64,000 nt of DNA from Euonymus europaeus (lineage: Eukaryota > Streptophyta > Magnoliopsida > Celastrales > Celastraceae): NCBI GenBank assembly GCA_963580455.1, contig OY756969.1, forward strand, positions 7,827,501 to 7,891,500, written 5' to 3'. The notes beneath the pieces were generated by a model. That model worked only from the letters and a program-made list of their open reading frames with translations, had not been told where the DNA came from and ran no database searches. The translations under genes and the position numbers were made by a program. Below, piece after piece: positions 63,465 through 64,000 of this stretch. Within the stretch, counting starts at the first letter, position 1, and every line of letters begins with the position of its first letter.

Positions 63465-64000
63465 TGAAAGGTTCATACTTTACAAGTTTTATATGATATA
63501 ATGTTCTTCGAATGATCCTAGGTGTAATTTTGTTAAAATAGTTTGAAATACTGGATTACCAGTTTTACACCAAAGTATGAGACCTTAAATTCATATGTTA
63601 TCCAATTCACGAAGTGAAGTTTTCTCTGGCCTTCAACCCAAGAATTTGACGACCCCTAGTTTGATTAAATATTCTAGTGGCAACTGGCACAGCTATTCCA
63701 AGACATGTAAATACCAAGAATAAGATACATTTTTTCCCTGTCTGATGACTACCCAAGAATAATATACATCCTCACATGCAAGCATGTTCTTTGCTAGTGA
63801 TGGAAGCGAAAGAGTCAAAGATCTATGGCTTCCATCAGCTAGCCTCAACATGTTCATCACAGCATATATTTGTAACACTCCTGATGAGAATACTGTCCTT
63901 GATGTGATAGCTCATATTTCTTATGGATAATTTTGTACATGGGTTGCATCAGTTTGATGTCTTCATTGCATTACATGTTTCTTCTTCTGAAATCCTCTTA

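Noticed and set aside
63693..63878. Minus-strand 61-aa frame in PDS
   Set aside because: It lies in the intron after exon 7 of PDS and shows nothing recognisable.

Overview
This is nuclear DNA from a eudicot plant. The evidence is split genes with GT-AG introns, a phytoene desaturase gene, a small serine-rich plant gene with a conserved NWWQG-type C-terminus, and dense nested plant transposons (Tat-like Ty3/gypsy, SIRE-like Ty1/copia, MULE/KI, Helitron, LINE). I cannot fix the species. Only two host genes look intact: a five-exon serine-rich gene at 25428-26502 (+) and phytoene desaturase (PDS), which starts at 58056 (+) and runs off the right edge after seven visible coding exons.

Layout. 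1-2724: decayed multi-exon Ulp1-type cysteine protease gene of the KI/MULE kind (+). 3050-4480: AAACCCT-rich sequence and an 82-bp minisatellite. 4741-5475: C-terminal part of a MULE transposase (-) with SWIM and zinc-knuckle motifs and stop codons. 6266-6573: NHX-type Na+/H+ antiporter fragment, cut by LTR retrotransposon A (6574-18105, target duplication GGATT). A holds a solo LTR (12412-14265, TTTTT). 18106-25427: mostly old transposon debris, including copia LTR and LINE 3' remnants. 27711-27921: long inverted repeat, cut by retrotransposon B (27922-35069, CAAAT). B has gag but no visible pol, and holds a second solo LTR (31404-33438, GGTCA). 35290-45816: retrotransposon C (ATAGA). 48300-56080: truncated copia element whose gag is split by a Helitron (49416-54628). 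57480-64000: PDS promoter, leader and first half of the gene.

A, B and C all lie on the minus strand. A and C have the order LTR - gag - protease - RT - RNase H - integrase - extra region - LTR. The extra region carries a multi-exon gene on the opposite strand with its own TATA box and a match in style to the putative gypsy-type transposon domain. In B the same place is filled by two arrays of short palindrome-bearing repeats, so B would need another element's polymerase. All transposon reading frames seen contain stops or frameshifts.

The most useful results are the exact element borders, each supported by a target duplication or, for the Helitron, by A|T insertion with recovery of the interrupted gag frame; the paired antisense genes of A and C; the repeat-filled element B; and a palindromic dispersed repeat (ATACCATAAATTGGTAT type) near the NHX fragment that recurs at 47.7-48.3 kb. 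Nothing here proves a new system. The antisense gene module and the repeat arrays of B are the best candidates.
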